A program made the translations under genes and the position numbers. A stretch of 64,000 nucleotides of DNA from Sporosarcina psychrophila (GTDB lineage: Bacteria; Bacillota; Bacilli; Bacillales_A; Planococcaceae): positions 2,355,001 to 2,419,000 of the forward strand of contig NZ_CP014616.1 in the NCBI RefSeq assembly GCF_001590685.1, read 5' to 3'. Positions 1-9,499 of the stretch are shown piece after piece (the stretch's first letter is position 1; each line of letters starts with the position of its first letter). The notes below the pieces were generated by a model. It had not been told where the DNA came from and did not search any database. It saw only the letters and a program-made list of their open reading frames with translations.

Positions 1-102
1 CCAAGACGACGCTGGATTGAAGAGAACGTCGATTTCGGTACACAGGAAGAGCACAATATTTTAGACAACGAATTTTTGCACGTTGAGGGGGATTTTGAAT
101 GA
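1..102 (+). CDS. parE: DNA topoisomerase IV subunit B, C-terminal end (partial)
   Basis: The window opens inside a reading frame of 33 codons that ends in TGA. The tail is acidic and ends VEGDFE. Its stop overlaps the parC start as ATGA, which is the usual parE-parC arrangement in Bacillales. The assignment rests on that position and on a plausible ParE-like tail (RRRWIEENV); the catalytic parts lie outside the window. ParE would supply the ATPase half of topoisomerase IV and be translationally coupled to ParC. Confidence 0.85.
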   Translation, partial: PRRRWIEENVDFGTQEEHNILDNEFLHVEGDFE

Positions 103-2528
103 CACCATCAGAAAGCTACCAAGACCTTCCCCTGGAAGAAGTGATCGGTGACCGGTTTGGACGATATAGTAAGTACATCATCCAGGACCGGGCATTGCCT
201 GACGCACGCGATGGCTTAAAACCCGTTCAGCGGCGTATTTTGTATGCGATGTTCCACGAAGGTAATACACATGAGAAAGCATTCCGGAAATCCGCAAAAA
301 CAGTCGGGAATGTCATCGGGAACTATCATCCACACGGTGACACATCCGTCTACGAAGCAATGGTACGGATGAGCCAAGATTGGAAACTGCGTCATATGTT
401 AGTGGAAATGCAAGGAAATAACGGTTCAGTCGATGGAGATTCGGCTGCTGCAATGCGGTATACAGAAGCACGCCTTTCCACAATAGCAGGGCAAATGCTA
501 CGTGACCTGGGTAAAAATACTGTCGATTTCATACCAAACTTCGATGATACTGAACCTGAACCAACTGTTTTACCCGCAAGATATCCAAACTTGCTCGTCA
601 ACGGTTCAACAGGTATTTCTGCAGGATATGCGACGGATATCCCGCCACATGCGCTTCATGAAGTACTTGATGCGGTCCTTATGCGGATGGACAAACCGGA
701 TGTTACGGTCGATGAATTGATGACAGTTATCAAAGGACCTGATTTTCCAACTGGCGGTACTATCCAAGGAACAAACGGTATTAAAACAGCCTACGAGACC
801 GGAAAAGGACGCTTTATCATCAGATCGAAGTCGTTCATCGAACCCTTAAAAGGCGGTAAATCGCAAATCGTTGTGACGGAAATCCCATATGACGTTAACA
901 AGGCAAATATGGTGAGGAAGATGGATGAGCTTCGTCATGATCGAAAACTAGATGGTATCGCAGATGTCAGGGACGAATCGGACCGGACTGGCCTCCGTGT
1001 TGTCATAGAGCTAAAAAAAGACGTCGACGGTAATGCGATCTTGCAATATCTTCTTAAAAATACAGACCTGCAAGTGACGTATAACTTCAACATGATTGCC
1101 ATCTCTGGGCGCAGACCGACATTAATGTCACTGCCGATGTTGCTTGATGCCTATATTGGCCATCAAAAAGAAGTTGTCACACGTAGATCCCAATACGATA
1201 TCCAAAAAGCGCAAGACCGACTCCATATCGTCGAAGGGCTTATGAAAGCTTTATCGATTTTGGATGAAGTAATCAAAGCGATTCGCGCATCAAAAGACAA
1301 ACGTGATGCTAAAAATAATATCATCTCGAAATTCGAATTCTCCGAAATACAAGCTGAAGCAATCGTTTCGCTACAGCTTTATAGACTGACGAACACGGAT
1401 ATTACTGAACTTCAGCAGGAAGATGCTGAACTCCGAAAACTGATTGAACAGCTTGATGCAATTTTGAAAAGTGATAAAAAACTTTCTGCAGTCATCAAAA
1501 AAGAGCTCCTTGACATCCGTAAACAATTTGCAGAACCAAGACGCTCTGTTATCGAGGAAAAAATCGAAGAAATTAAAGTCGATCTTGATATCCTTGTTCC
1601 AAGTGAAGAAGTTATTGTATCCGTCACAAAAGACGGCTATGTGAAACGCACTAGCGTCCGCTCTTACAGCGCTTCAAACGGCACGGGACAGGAAATGAAG
1701 GAATCCGATTATACGCTATTAGAAGCGCCAATGAACACGCAGCATCATCTCTTGCTGTTCACTTCTGCAGGGAACTATCTCTATCAGCCTATTCATGAGT
1801 TGCCAGATATTAGATGGAAAGATCTTGGGCAACATATCTCAAGTATCATCCCACTCGGGCAAAATGAAACGATTGTTGCAGCGATTGGCCTTGAAAACTT
1901 CGATGAAGAAGCGTTAATCGTCACAGCATCGCAAAATGGGCTAATCAAACAATCAAAACTTGCCGATTTTAAAGTCCAGCGCTATTCAAGGTTGTTTAAA
2001 GCGATGGGCGTGAAAAAGGATGATGTAATGATTGACGCAAGGCTCGTTAGGGGGGACGAAGATGTTATCCTCTTCACACAGCAAGCCTATGCGCTACGCT
2101 TCCCGCTTACTGAGTTATCAGTAACAGGTATTAGGACTGCCGGTGTACGTGGCATTAACCTTAAGGACGATGATCTGCTTGTTGCTATGGAGATTAATTC
2201 AGATGACGGGGCTTCCGTCTTAATCGCGACACAGCGAGGCAGCGTGAAAAGAATGGGCTTAAAAGAGCTCGAAAGTGCTTCCAGAGCGCAAAGAGGTAAT
2301 GTTGTTCTGAAGGAACTGAAGTCAAATCCGTATCGTGTTAGCGGGGCGTTAATGGTGAAAAATGATGAAATTATTGTTTTAGCGACGGAAAAGGGAAGTA
2401 AAATCCCTATCTTAGCAGGATCATTGCGACCAGTTGACCGCTATTCAAACGGTAGTAGTTTAGTCGATGAGAAAAAAGATGGCAGCATAACACATATCTA
2501 CAAGGATCCAAAAGCTGAAATTGAATAA
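99..2528 (+). CDS. parC: DNA topoisomerase IV subunit A
   Basis: An 809-residue type IIA topoisomerase subunit that decatenates daughter chromosomes together with ParE. The breakage-reunion domain fills about residues 1-480; the catalytic tyrosine is Tyr121 in AAMRYTEAR. The quinolone-determining stretch [12 protein letters not shown] has Thr82 where many ParC proteins have serine, followed by Glu86. The C-terminal beta-propeller (about 490-800) shows repeated blades such as VTKDGYVKR and ATQRGSVKR. The propeller and the upstream parE favour ParC over GyrA. It starts in an ATGA overlap with parE and is followed by a strong terminator. Confidence 0.97.
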   Translation: MTPSESYQDLPLEEVIGDRFGRYSKYIIQDRALPDARDGLKPVQRRILYAMFHEGNTHEKAFRKSAKTVGNVIGNYHPHGDTSVYEAMVRMSQDWKLRHMLVEMQGNNGSVDGDSAAAMRYTEARLSTIAGQMLRDLGKNTVDFIPNFDDTEPEPTVLPARYPNLLVNGSTGISAGYATDIPPHALHEVLDAVLMRMDKPDVTVDELMTVIKGPDFPTGGTIQGTNGIKTAYETGKGRFIIRSKSFIEPLKGGKSQIVVTEIPYDVNKANMVRKMDELRHDRKLDGIADVRDESDRTGLRVVIELKKDVDGNAILQYLLKNTDLQVTYNFNMIAISGRRPTLMSLPMLLDAYIGHQKEVVTRRSQYDIQKAQDRLHIVEGLMKALSILDEVIKAIRASKDKRDAKNNIISKFEFSEIQAEAIVSLQLYRLTNTDITELQQEDAELRKLIEQLDAILKSDKKLSAVIKKELLDIRKQFAEPRRSVIEEKIEEIKVDLDILVPSEEVIVSVTKDGYVKRTSVRSYSASNGTGQEMKESDYTLLEAPMNTQHHLLLFTSAGNYLYQPIHELPDIRWKDLGQHISSIIPLGQNETIVAAIGLENFDEEALIVTASQNGLIKQSKLADFKVQRYSRLFKAMGVKKDDVMIDARLVRGDEDVILFTQQAYALRFPLTELSVTGIRTAGVRGINLKDDDLLVAMEINSDDGASVLIATQRGSVKRMGLKELESASRAQRGNVVLKELKSNPYRVSGALMVKNDEIIVLATEKGSKIPILAGSLRPVDRYSNGSSLVDEKKDGSITHIYKDPKAEIE

Positions 2529-2536
2529 ATAACTTT

Positions 2537-2568
2537 AAAAGTCATGGGAGTATCTTCCCATGACTTTT
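2537..2568 (+). terminator. Rho-independent terminator after parC
   Basis: A perfect 13-bp stem (AAAAGTCATGGGA paired with its complement) with a 6-nt loop lies 9 bases after the parC stop and is followed by a T-rich run. It should end the parE-parC transcript. Confidence 0.9.
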
Positions 2569-2638
2569 AATTTTTTCTAACGTATAATAGTTCGATAAGC
2601 GAAACAAATTGCACGTTCAAAAAGAGAACTTGTACTAG

Positions 2639-2733
2639 ATAGGTTGAATGATTGATTTCATTGAATTACGCTTCGGCTACCACTGTCAGGCGCTTACGCT
2701 AGTTTATATACCGCATTCAATTCTTCAACCTAT
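2639..2733. repeat. Inverted repeat around a GC-richer insert
   Basis: ATAGGTTGAA at the left and TTCAACCTAT at the right form a perfect 10-bp inverted repeat about 75 bases apart. The inner part reads CTTCGGCTACCACTGTCAGG and then CGCTTACGCT, richer in GC than its surroundings. The CAGGCGCTT core recurs near 39.75 kb. It may be a small dispersed repeat of the kind common in Bacillales, but I see no transposase and no clear target duplication. Confidence 0.4.
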
Positions 2734-2804
2734 ATAGAATATGGCACACCCTATAAAAGTGTGAACTTTTTGAGTAATTATTAATAATAGAACGGGGATA
2801 GGGT

Positions 2805-4025
2805 ATGTGGAAAAATAGAAACATTTGGATAATATTAACGGGGGGAATGATTGCAGGCTTAGGATTATGGACGGGAATAATCGGAAATCTCGAGTTTATG
2901 CAAGAAAAAATCCCTTCCGATTTCGTTAAAGCACTAATAATGTCAGCAGGACTTCTTGCGGGAATTATTGCGGGACCGCTAGCAGGGAAAATCATAGACC
3001 AATCAAAGAAAAAAACCGTACTTCTTATATCAGGCGCAGGGCGTATGCTCAGTGTTATCTTTATGCTGATTGCTATATCAACCGGATCTGTTTGGTGGAT
3101 GGTTGCATTCATGGTTAGCATTCAACTATCTGCTACCTTTTACTTCCCTGCACTGCAGGCAACCATTCCGCTTGTCGTCAAAGATGATGATTTGCTGACG
3201 ATGAATGGGTGGCATATGAACGTTGCTACGATCTCACGTGTGCTTGGCACGGCCTTAGCGGGCATTATGCTCGTCTACTGGTCGCTTATGTCGCTCTACT
3301 GGATATCTATGATTGCTTACGGGGCCCTACTACTATTTACAATGATGTTGCGCATCGATGAGGGAGAGGGAAGAGAGGCCAAAGTGAAATCGGTGGGTAA
3401 CAAGGGTGGATTCATGGAAGTTTTTCCTGTGTTGAAAGCATATCCTGCTGTCGGCATGACACTCATTATGACGCTTATTCCATTGCTTTTCATCGGATCA
3501 TTCAATCTAATTGTCATTAATATTAGTGAAATCCAGGATTCTGCATCGATTAAAGGACTTATTTATACATTTGAAGGGGTAGCATTCATGGTCGGAACAT
3601 TTGCCGTGAAGTATATTTCTAAAAAATGGCGCACGACGACAATCTTATTTTCCTTTGCAACGATGGTAGCAGTAGCAGAATTCATGCTCTTTTTTGCAGA
3701 CAGTATAGTAATTACGTTAAGTGCTTTTGCCGTACTTGGATTTGCCTTAGGTTGTTTTTTCCCAACAGCAATGGTTATATTTCAGAAACAGATGCCAAAA
3801 GAGTACCATGGCCGATTCTTCTCGTTCCGCAATATGTTAGAACGGGTTATGTTCCAGGTCGTTTTACTAACAGCAGGTGCATTTCTCGATATTATCGGAT
3901 TGCAATCAATGGTTATCATTTTCGGATTAATCAGTTTAAGCATGACAGCAATTTTCTTTGTTCAGATGAAAAAAAGAAATATCATATTAGAACAACCCAA
4001 ACAAATCGCCGCAAAAAGTATTTAA
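2805..4025 (+). CDS. MFS transporter
   Basis: A 406-residue protein with about 12 hydrophobic segments and the layout of a major facilitator superfamily drug or solute exporter. The cytoplasmic loop after helix 2 carries GPLAGKIIDQSKKK, a form of MFS motif A. A short charged loop near residues 185-205 divides the two halves. It stands alone between two terminators and has a GGGGATAG ribosome site. The substrate cannot be read from the sequence. A second, distinct MFS gene lies 1 kb downstream, beyond the Fic pair. Confidence 0.85.
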   Translation: MWKNRNIWIILTGGMIAGLGLWTGIIGNLEFMQEKIPSDFVKALIMSAGLLAGIIAGPLAGKIIDQSKKKTVLLISGAGRMLSVIFMLIAISTGSVWWMVAFMVSIQLSATFYFPALQATIPLVVKDDDLLTMNGWHMNVATISRVLGTALAGIMLVYWSLMSLYWISMIAYGALLLFTMMLRIDEGEGREAKVKSVGNKGGFMEVFPVLKAYPAVGMTLIMTLIPLLFIGSFNLIVINISEIQDSASIKGLIYTFEGVAFMVGTFAVKYISKKWRTTTILFSFATMVAVAEFMLFFADSIVITLSAFAVLGFALGCFFPTAMVIFQKQMPKEYHGRFFSFRNMLERVMFQVVLLTAGAFLDIIGLQSMVIIFGLISLSMTAIFFVQMKKRNIILEQPKQIAAKSI

Positions 4026-4041
4026 CTTTTTGCGGTTTTTT
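4009..4041 (+). terminator. Terminator overlapping the MFS stop
   Basis: CCGCAAAAAGT pairs with ACTTTTTGCGG around a 5-base loop and is followed by TTTTTTC. The left arm lies inside the last codons of the upstream MFS gene. Confidence 0.9.
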
Positions 4042-4060
4042 CTATACATAATGTAAAAAA

Positions 4061-4084
4061 CGAACTTTCCATTTTGGAAGTTCG
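4061..4084 (-). terminator. Terminator after the fic gene (minus strand)
   Basis: An imperfect stem (CGAACTTTCCA opposite TGGAAGTTCG, one bulge) is followed on the minus strand by TTTTTTAC. It lies just past the fic stop, back to back with the MFS terminator. Confidence 0.75.
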
Positions 4085-4091
4085 TCGGCAT

Positions 4092-4670
4092 TTAATCTAT
4101 GGGTTTTAATGTATCTAGCAATAACTTTTCAAGGAAATCTTCACTTGTTACTGCACGTATCATAGCTCGCATGTATTCGTCACGATCGATTTTGTCATAT
4201 GTCCATAGAAATCTTTTGGACTTCGCAAAGGCTTCTAGGAAAATACGAATTGTTCGACCATTGCCTTCACGAAATGGATGTAGCATATTCAGCTCTGATT
4301 TGAAATAAGCCAACCTTTTAACTGCATACTCTAGAGTATCCCAGTCAGGTTCATTGTCTAATTGAGTGAATAAACTAGACGCGTATGCCTCCATATATTG
4401 TACTTGGCAAAAACGCGTATTACCTTTCATCAATTGCACATCTCGGAATTGTCCTGCAAACGAGTAAATGTCTTGGAATAGATGGCGGTGAAGTCCGACA
4501 AAATTGGTGAGTGAAAAAGCCATGATGTTGTATGCACCTTGTTCAATTTGAGTTGCACGAATCGAGAAAGTAAACGCCTCAGCCTGCTCAAGCTCAGCAA
4601 AATTTGTCATACCTAACAAATTTGTCGTTAAAAGATAATCATCATTTTCAAATTCATTGTATTTCGCCAT
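4092..4670 (-). CDS. fic: Fic family protein (adenylyltransferase toxin)
   Basis: A 192-residue Fic-fold protein. The active-site motif HPFREGNGRTIR at about residues 131-142 is complete, with the catalytic histidine, the phosphate-binding GNGR loop and the second arginine. Fic proteins of this type transfer AMP from ATP to hydroxyl side chains of target proteins, often toxically. The Fic core fills most of the protein, so inhibition should come from the small partner encoded just upstream, whose end overlaps this gene by 17 bases. That overlap implies translational coupling. The target is unknown; a class I toxin of the VbhT/FicT type is the likeliest role. Confidence 0.9.
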   Translation of the reverse strand: MAKYNEFENDDYLLTTNLLGMTNFAELEQAEAFTFSIRATQIEQGAYNIMAFSLTNFVGLHRHLFQDIYSFAGQFRDVQLMKGNTRFCQVQYMEAYASSLFTQLDNEPDWDTLEYAVKRLAYFKSELNMLHPFREGNGRTIRIFLEAFAKSKRFLWTYDKIDRDEYMRAMIRAVTSEDFLEKLLLDTLKPID

Positions 4671-4830
4671 TTGCCAAAGCTTCCTTAATCAAAGCAGGCG
4701 TTACTGGAATACCCGAATTGACAATTTCAAGAGCTTTTTGTTGCAGCGAATGACTTAAATGTAAGTTTTCAAGCTGCATATTTTTCAATACGCGGTTAAA
4801 CTCAGGAGAATTGAATTGAATTTCCTTCAC
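4654..4830 (-). CDS. VbhA-type Fic antitoxin
   Basis: A 58-residue protein if it starts at GTG 4830, which has AGAAAGGAG 9 bases upstream; a longer 80-residue reading starts inside untranslated-looking sequence. The segment NMQLEN followed later by KEALANGEI resembles VbhA antitoxins, which block the Fic ATP site through a helix carrying [S/T]xxxE[G/N]. Here the motif reads NMQLEN, with Asn in place of Ser/Thr. It overlaps fic by 17 bases. Function is inferred from size, position and this motif. Confidence 0.75.
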   Translation of the reverse strand: MKEIQFNSPEFNRVLKNMQLENLHLSHSLQQKALEIVNSGIPVTPALIKEALANGEIQ

Positions 4831-5021
4831 ACTAAACGACTCCTTTCTATACTCTTTAATTATAAGCTTTTTAGCAGAATTTATCCACTTAATCAAGTGG
4901 GGTTCAACTTTTCACCCCATAATATCCACATTATTGCCCCAAAACTAACTATTTCTAACCACCCAAATTTGGTAAGCTTAAATTAGAAGTTTAGGGCATC
5001 GAAGAATACAGGGAGATTTCA

Positions 5022-6230
5022 ATGAAAATTTGGAAGAAGTACTCACTTCTGTTAAGTGGTATAGGCGTTTCATTTTTTGGAAACTGGGTTTATTTAATTG
5101 CGTTAAATATTTTAGTACTTGATATGACTGGTTCAGCGGCTGCGGTCGCAGGGATTTACATTGTCGGACCAATTGCACGAATGCTGACAAATTTCTGGGC
5201 AGGTTCCATCATTGATCGTGTTAATAAACGAAAATTGATGGTCTTAGCAGATGTCCTAAGGGGTTCGCTTATTTTACTTGTTCCATTTCTTGATTCGCTG
5301 TGGATTGTCTACTCCATTCTATTTGCGACAAATATCGCTGGAGCATTTTTTGGTCCAAGTTCGACCTTTTATATCACAAAATTTGTGGTTGAAACCGATC
5401 GAAGAAGTTTTAACTCGATCATGAGTATGATGAATTCAGGTTCATTTTTAATCGGACCAGCACTAGCCGGTGTACTCATCGCCTTATTTGGTACAACTTG
5501 GTGTGTGATTTTAAACGCGGTTACGTTCTTTTTCTGTGCATTTTGTATTGCAAGGTTGCCTGACGTAGAAAATGAAAACTTAAATCAACGTGAGCCAATT
5601 ACTTTGAAGATACTGGCTTCTGATTGGCAAGTTGTAAAAGGGTTCATTAAGCAGGATCCTTATTTTATGAAGGTTTATTTGCTGTTCCAGACCTCGCTTA
5701 TGATTGCTTTTGCTTTAGATTCCCAAGAGGTCACATTTATCAAGCAGGATCTAGCACAGTCTGACCAACTATATGGCCTCATCGTCAGTATTGCAGGTGT
5801 AGGTGCATTAATAGGCGCAGCGGCTTCAGCCGCCTTTGCAAAGCGCTTCTCATTGCAATTGTATTTAGGTATTGGAATGGTCTTAACAGCAGTTGGCTAT
5901 TTGTTGTTCTACAGTACAGTTGATTTTTTGACGGCAACAGTGGCTTTTATCTTTTTAGGATTCTTTATGGCATTTTGCAATGCAGGCTATGATACTTTTT
6001 ACCAGAAAAACGTACCGACAGCGATCATGGGACGTTTTGGTAGTTTGGCGTCGATGCTCCAAAGCTTTATGCAAATTGTATTTACCTTTACCCTAGGACT
6101 GATGTCTGAGTGGTTCTCACTACAAACGGCAGCTATTGGATTCGCTAGTATCGCAGTAGTCATGACGCTGTTGCTTTGTATTCAAGTCTTTAGTCAGCGG
6201 CATAAACATTATTATGAAGAAGCAGATTGA
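5022..6230 (+). CDS. MFS transporter
   Basis: A 402-residue, 12-helix major facilitator protein of the drug-exporter type. The first cytoplasmic loop holds WAGSIIDRVNKRK, matching MFS motif A (G-x3-D-R-x-RK). The ATG has GGGAG about 7 bases upstream. It differs clearly in sequence from the MFS gene at 2805, so this is not a recent duplication. The ligand is unknown. No regulator is adjacent and the gene appears monocistronic. Confidence 0.85.
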   Translation: MKIWKKYSLLLSGIGVSFFGNWVYLIALNILVLDMTGSAAAVAGIYIVGPIARMLTNFWAGSIIDRVNKRKLMVLADVLRGSLILLVPFLDSLWIVYSILFATNIAGAFFGPSSTFYITKFVVETDRRSFNSIMSMMNSGSFLIGPALAGVLIALFGTTWCVILNAVTFFFCAFCIARLPDVENENLNQREPITLKILASDWQVVKGFIKQDPYFMKVYLLFQTSLMIAFALDSQEVTFIKQDLAQSDQLYGLIVSIAGVGALIGAAASAAFAKRFSLQLYLGIGMVLTAVGYLLFYSTVDFLTATVAFIFLGFFMAFCNAGYDTFYQKNVPTAIMGRFGSLASMLQSFMQIVFTFTLGLMSEWFSLQTAAIGFASIAVVMTLLLCIQVFSQRHKHYYEEAD

Positions 6231-6333
6231 GGGAACTGAGTAATGTAACTTAATCAATAGGGAAGAAGAGATTTATGTTGGTATTTATCGATGTAATAGG
6301 TGCAGGTTACTTTACTTTGAAAGGGGTGATTAC

Positions 6334-6527
6334 ATGGTATTAATACGATATGCACATGGAACAGATTTAGCTGATATAATTTCTCTTATGTCTGAATTAG
6401 GGTATGAAACAACCGAAAGGGAAGTAACTAAAAGATTATCGAAGTTAAATAGCAATCTGCTCACTCATTTTATTTGAATAATGGTTTTACTGCTAAAAGT
6501 ACAGGATTTGTAATGAAGTTCAGCTGA
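6334..6527 (+). pseudogene. GNAT acetyltransferase, internally deleted
   Basis: The first 40 codons after a good ribosome site (AAAGGGGTGAT) give a typical GNAT N-terminus, with IRYAHGTDLADIISLMSELG and then EREVTKRLSKL. The frame stops at codon 48. In another frame, immediately overlapping, the text FYLNNGFTAKSTGFVMKFS ends in TGA and is a typical GNAT C-terminus. The middle of the fold, including the acetyl-CoA loop, is missing, so a deletion of roughly 80-100 codons joined the two ends. The leftover 47-residue peptide is unlikely to work. Confidence 0.75.
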
Positions 6528-6556
6528 TTTACTTTTTTAAATCAGCATAGAGTGAC

Positions 6557-6606
6557 TTAAAAAACGTTCATCAAGCATCGGTAAATGCTTGATGAACGTT
6601 TTTTAA
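6557..6606. terminator. Long bidirectional terminator hairpin
   Basis: A perfect 22-bp stem containing AACGTTCATCAAGCAT, with a 6-base loop and A- and T-tracts on its flanks. It follows the broken GNAT gene. Confidence 0.85.
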
Positions 6607-6849
6607 GTTTTTTATACAAGGACAGGAACCTCTAAACACTTGGACACGAGGTCCGAGTTCACCACATATATTCCCCAATGACTAGTAAAACCCGTCTTTT
6701 AATCTGTGCTACAGAATGAAATACAACATATAGGCAACCTGAATTTGTAGAGTTAACATTACAGAAGCTTTAATCCTGCAATAACATACTATAGCCACTA
6801 AATATAAAGATGTATAGTTACATGAGAAAACGTGAAAAGGAGTTTACTC

Positions 6850-7425
6850 ATGAATATTACATCTTTTTTAATATACTGTTTTATTATTACTTTCACACCA
6901 GGACCGACTAATATCGACATACTATCCACAGTGAATAAGCATGGGACAAAAAGGGCAATGCAGTATACATATGGAGCAACGATTGCTTTTGGTTTATTGC
7001 TTGCCCTATCTGCTATGTTGAATACAATGCTTATAACGGTAATTCCAAAAATTTTGATTGTTATGCAGATAATCGGAAGCATTTATATGCTCTTTCTTGC
7101 TTATCAAATCTGTAAAACGGATAAATCAAAACAAACCGTAAACCAGACTGGGACCTTTATGTCAGGATTTCTCATGCAGTTTTTAAATCCAAAAGTAGTA
7201 ACATTTACAATGACTGTATTTCCTAGCTTTATTTTGCCCTATTATACCGCAATTCCTGCGGTAACAATAAGTGTTATAGTTATAACAGTTATTGGGTTTT
7301 TAGCATTTATGACATGGGTTCTTTTCGGTACAATCTTCAAGAAGTTTTTACAGAAGCATGAAAAAGTTGTTAATATAATTATGGCATTATTTTTAGTTTA
7401 TGCTGCAATCATGATATGGTTGTAG
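6850..7425 (+). CDS. LysE family amino-acid exporter
   Basis: A 191-residue membrane protein with about six hydrophobic segments. The N-terminal TPGPTNID matches the LysE/RhtB signature (PGP near the first helix), and FLNPKV in the middle matches a second conserved stretch. The ATG at 6850 is preferred over the upstream in-frame GTG because AAAAGGAG lies 6 bases before it. Members export amino acids such as lysine, threonine or homoserine. The AraC-type regulator gene begins 25 bases downstream, a common partner for LysE exporters. Confidence 0.88.
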   Translation: MNITSFLIYCFIITFTPGPTNIDILSTVNKHGTKRAMQYTYGATIAFGLLLALSAMLNTMLITVIPKILIVMQIIGSIYMLFLAYQICKTDKSKQTVNQTGTFMSGFLMQFLNPKVVTFTMTVFPSFILPYYTAIPAVTISVIVITVIGFLAFMTWVLFGTIFKKFLQKHEKVVNIIMALFLVYAAIMIWL

Positions 7426-7450
7426 GAATGCTAATGTTGAGGTGAATTAA

Positions 7451-8227
7451 ATGGACAAATTTGTCTATAAAAAATCGGCGGGTATTACTGCGTTGGCTGC
7501 AAGTATCACTGACTTTACATATAAAAAGCACTCTCACCAGGAGTATGCAATAGGGGTAACATTGCGTGGTATTCAAGAGTACAATTTAGATGGCAGTTTA
7601 CAATTATCCTATCAAAATGGTGTGATGCTTTTTAATCCAGAACAGGCACATGACGGAATGGCACATGATGAGACAGGCCTTGATTATGTCATGCTCTATA
7701 TTGATCAACAACTGCTGTTGGAGGTCATTGAGAAAAAGGATTTGGTGTGTTTTTCAACCCCCATTGTGTATGATCATGGACTTGAACAAAGAGTATTACG
7801 TCTATCCCATGCGATATTAAATGAAAAAGACGAGACTTTGTGCAGTGAATTACTAATATCCCTCACAGATAGCCTAATTCAAACTAATCTTTCCACGGAC
7901 ACTAAAAAAGACGACTCTCTAATTAGAATAGCAAAGGATATGCTGCATACCAACTTGGAAACTGTCATTAAACTTGACGAGATCTGTGCAGAGCTTAATA
8001 TATCGAAGTTCCAGTTTATCAGGTTATTCAAGGCTCATACTGGTATCACACCATACCAATACTTTCTTAACTGCAAGATAGAACATGCAAAGCAGTTATT
8101 AGGTAAAAATGGAGATATTTATTCAGCAGTAGCTGAATGTGGTTTTGTTGATTTAACCCATTTTAATAGACACTTTAAAAGCGTCTATGGAATAACGGCA
8201 TTTGAATATATGTCTCATTTAAATTAA
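7451..8227 (+). CDS. AraC family transcriptional regulator
   Basis: A 258-residue regulator. Residues 1-140 form an AraC-type cupin-like sensing domain (KKHSHQEYAIGVT, then FNPEQAHDG). Residues 155-256 contain two helix-turn-helix units, the second ending in GFVDLTHFNRHFKSVYGITA, the classic AraC C-terminal signature. It is co-oriented with the LysE exporter 25 bases upstream and probably controls it in response to the exported amino acid or an analogue. The GAGG ribosome site overlaps the spacer. Confidence 0.9.
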   Translation: MDKFVYKKSAGITALAASITDFTYKKHSHQEYAIGVTLRGIQEYNLDGSLQLSYQNGVMLFNPEQAHDGMAHDETGLDYVMLYIDQQLLLEVIEKKDLVCFSTPIVYDHGLEQRVLRLSHAILNEKDETLCSELLISLTDSLIQTNLSTDTKKDDSLIRIAKDMLHTNLETVIKLDEICAELNISKFQFIRLFKAHTGITPYQYFLNCKIEHAKQLLGKNGDIYSAVAECGFVDLTHFNRHFKSVYGITAFEYMSHLN

Positions 8228-8276
8228 AGAAAAGATTTTCGCATTAATTATTATTGCATCACCAACACCAACGTTA

Positions 8277-9344
8277 ATGGAAGGGCATGTTGAAATACTA
8301 CTAGACAGATGTGGCAGAAAGAATTGTTTAGTCATTGAATTTAAGGAGGAATGGCTTCTGAAAAAATCCAATATTATTTTCTTTGAAAGAAAATTTCCAA
8401 GTGCAAATATGATTCTTATTAAGGATCAGCTCCCGATTCTTATTGATACTGGTTTTGGAAGTGATGTGAAAGATACTGAGCTATTAATTAAAGAAAAAGG
8501 TGTTTCACCAGAAGAATTACATCTCATCGTTAACACGCACTATCATAGTGACCATGTAGGCGGCAATTATCAACTTCAAAAAAATTATGGCGTTAAGATT
8601 GCTGCTCATAAATGGGAAGCCGATTTAATTAATTCTTGTGATACTGAAGCATGCGGTTCAGAATGGTTAGATCAGCCTGTGGAACCTTATCGGGTCGATC
8701 TAAGGCTCTTGGATAACGATGAGATTAATACGGGAAGGAGAACCTTCAATGTCCTGCATACACCTGGACATACGTTAGGGCATATTTCTTTATATGAACC
8801 TGAAGAAGAGATATTAATTTGCGGGGATCTCTTTCACAAAAATGATATCGGATGGTTGAATATCTTTCGCGAAGGTGTTTCATCTATCCAACGATCACTA
8901 GAAAGTTTGGATCGGTTGTCTATGCTCCGAATTCAGCAGGCATATTCAGGGCATGGACCTCAAATGGAGAATCCCCTGGCCGCCATTGATGCAGCGAGGA
9001 AACGGTTTGAAAAGTGGCTTAGTATGCCAGACAAAGTTTCATGGCATGCCTGCAAGAGGATTTTTTCATTCACACTAATCATTAAAAACGGATTGGCAAA
9101 AGAAGATATCGGTAACTATCTACTAAAATGTGGCTGGTTCCAAGATTTTGCACGCTACTCTTTCCAGCTTCAGCCAGAAGAATTTATTCAAATCCTGCTC
9201 GATGAAATGATTCGTTCCGGTGCAGCTAGCTGGCATAACAATTATTTAATCGCTAACGCGCCATACCAAGCGCCACAAGAGAAATGGATGAATAAGAACA
9301 TAAAACCTAAAGATTGGAACCCCATTACTTTCTCACATAAATAA
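8277..9344 (+). CDS. MBL-fold metallo-hydrolase
   Basis: A metallo-beta-lactamase-fold protein of up to 355 residues. The metal-binding motif THYHSDH is at residues 87-93, with later ligands in HTPGHTLGH, CGDLF and the SGHGP histidine. The C-terminal 110 residues look like the winged-helix extension seen in related hydrolases. The start is uncertain. ATG 8277 has no ribosome site, whereas a strong AAGGAGG at 8343-8349 sits 8 bases before CTG 8358, after which homolog-like sequence (KKSNIIFFERKFPSANM) begins. Substrate unknown; a thioester or phosphodiester hydrolase is possible. Confidence 0.82.
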   Translation: MEGHVEILLDRCGRKNCLVIEFKEEWLLKKSNIIFFERKFPSANMILIKDQLPILIDTGFGSDVKDTELLIKEKGVSPEELHLIVNTHYHSDHVGGNYQLQKNYGVKIAAHKWEADLINSCDTEACGSEWLDQPVEPYRVDLRLLDNDEINTGRRTFNVLHTPGHTLGHISLYEPEEEILICGDLFHKNDIGWLNIFREGVSSIQRSLESLDRLSMLRIQQAYSGHGPQMENPLAAIDAARKRFEKWLSMPDKVSWHACKRIFSFTLIIKNGLAKEDIGNYLLKCGWFQDFARYSFQLQPEEFIQILLDEMIRSGAASWHNNYLIANAPYQAPQEKWMNKNIKPKDWNPITFSHK

Positions 9345-9499
9345 AATAGGTGGGAAGTGGATGGATAACTGTTGAATCTTATCTGATAGTAATAGTCTCT
9401 TTTTATATCGAAGAAGGATAGTTGAATACCGCTCTTAATAGTCATAATATTCACACCTAATAAACGACACAGTATAAAACCTTCAGGGGGGGAATTTAT

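Noticed and set aside
8232..8350. A PIN-domain toxin remnant upstream of the MBL gene
   Set aside because: ASPTPTLMEGHVEILLD is faintly PIN-like, but there is no start, no catalytic acids and no antitoxin.
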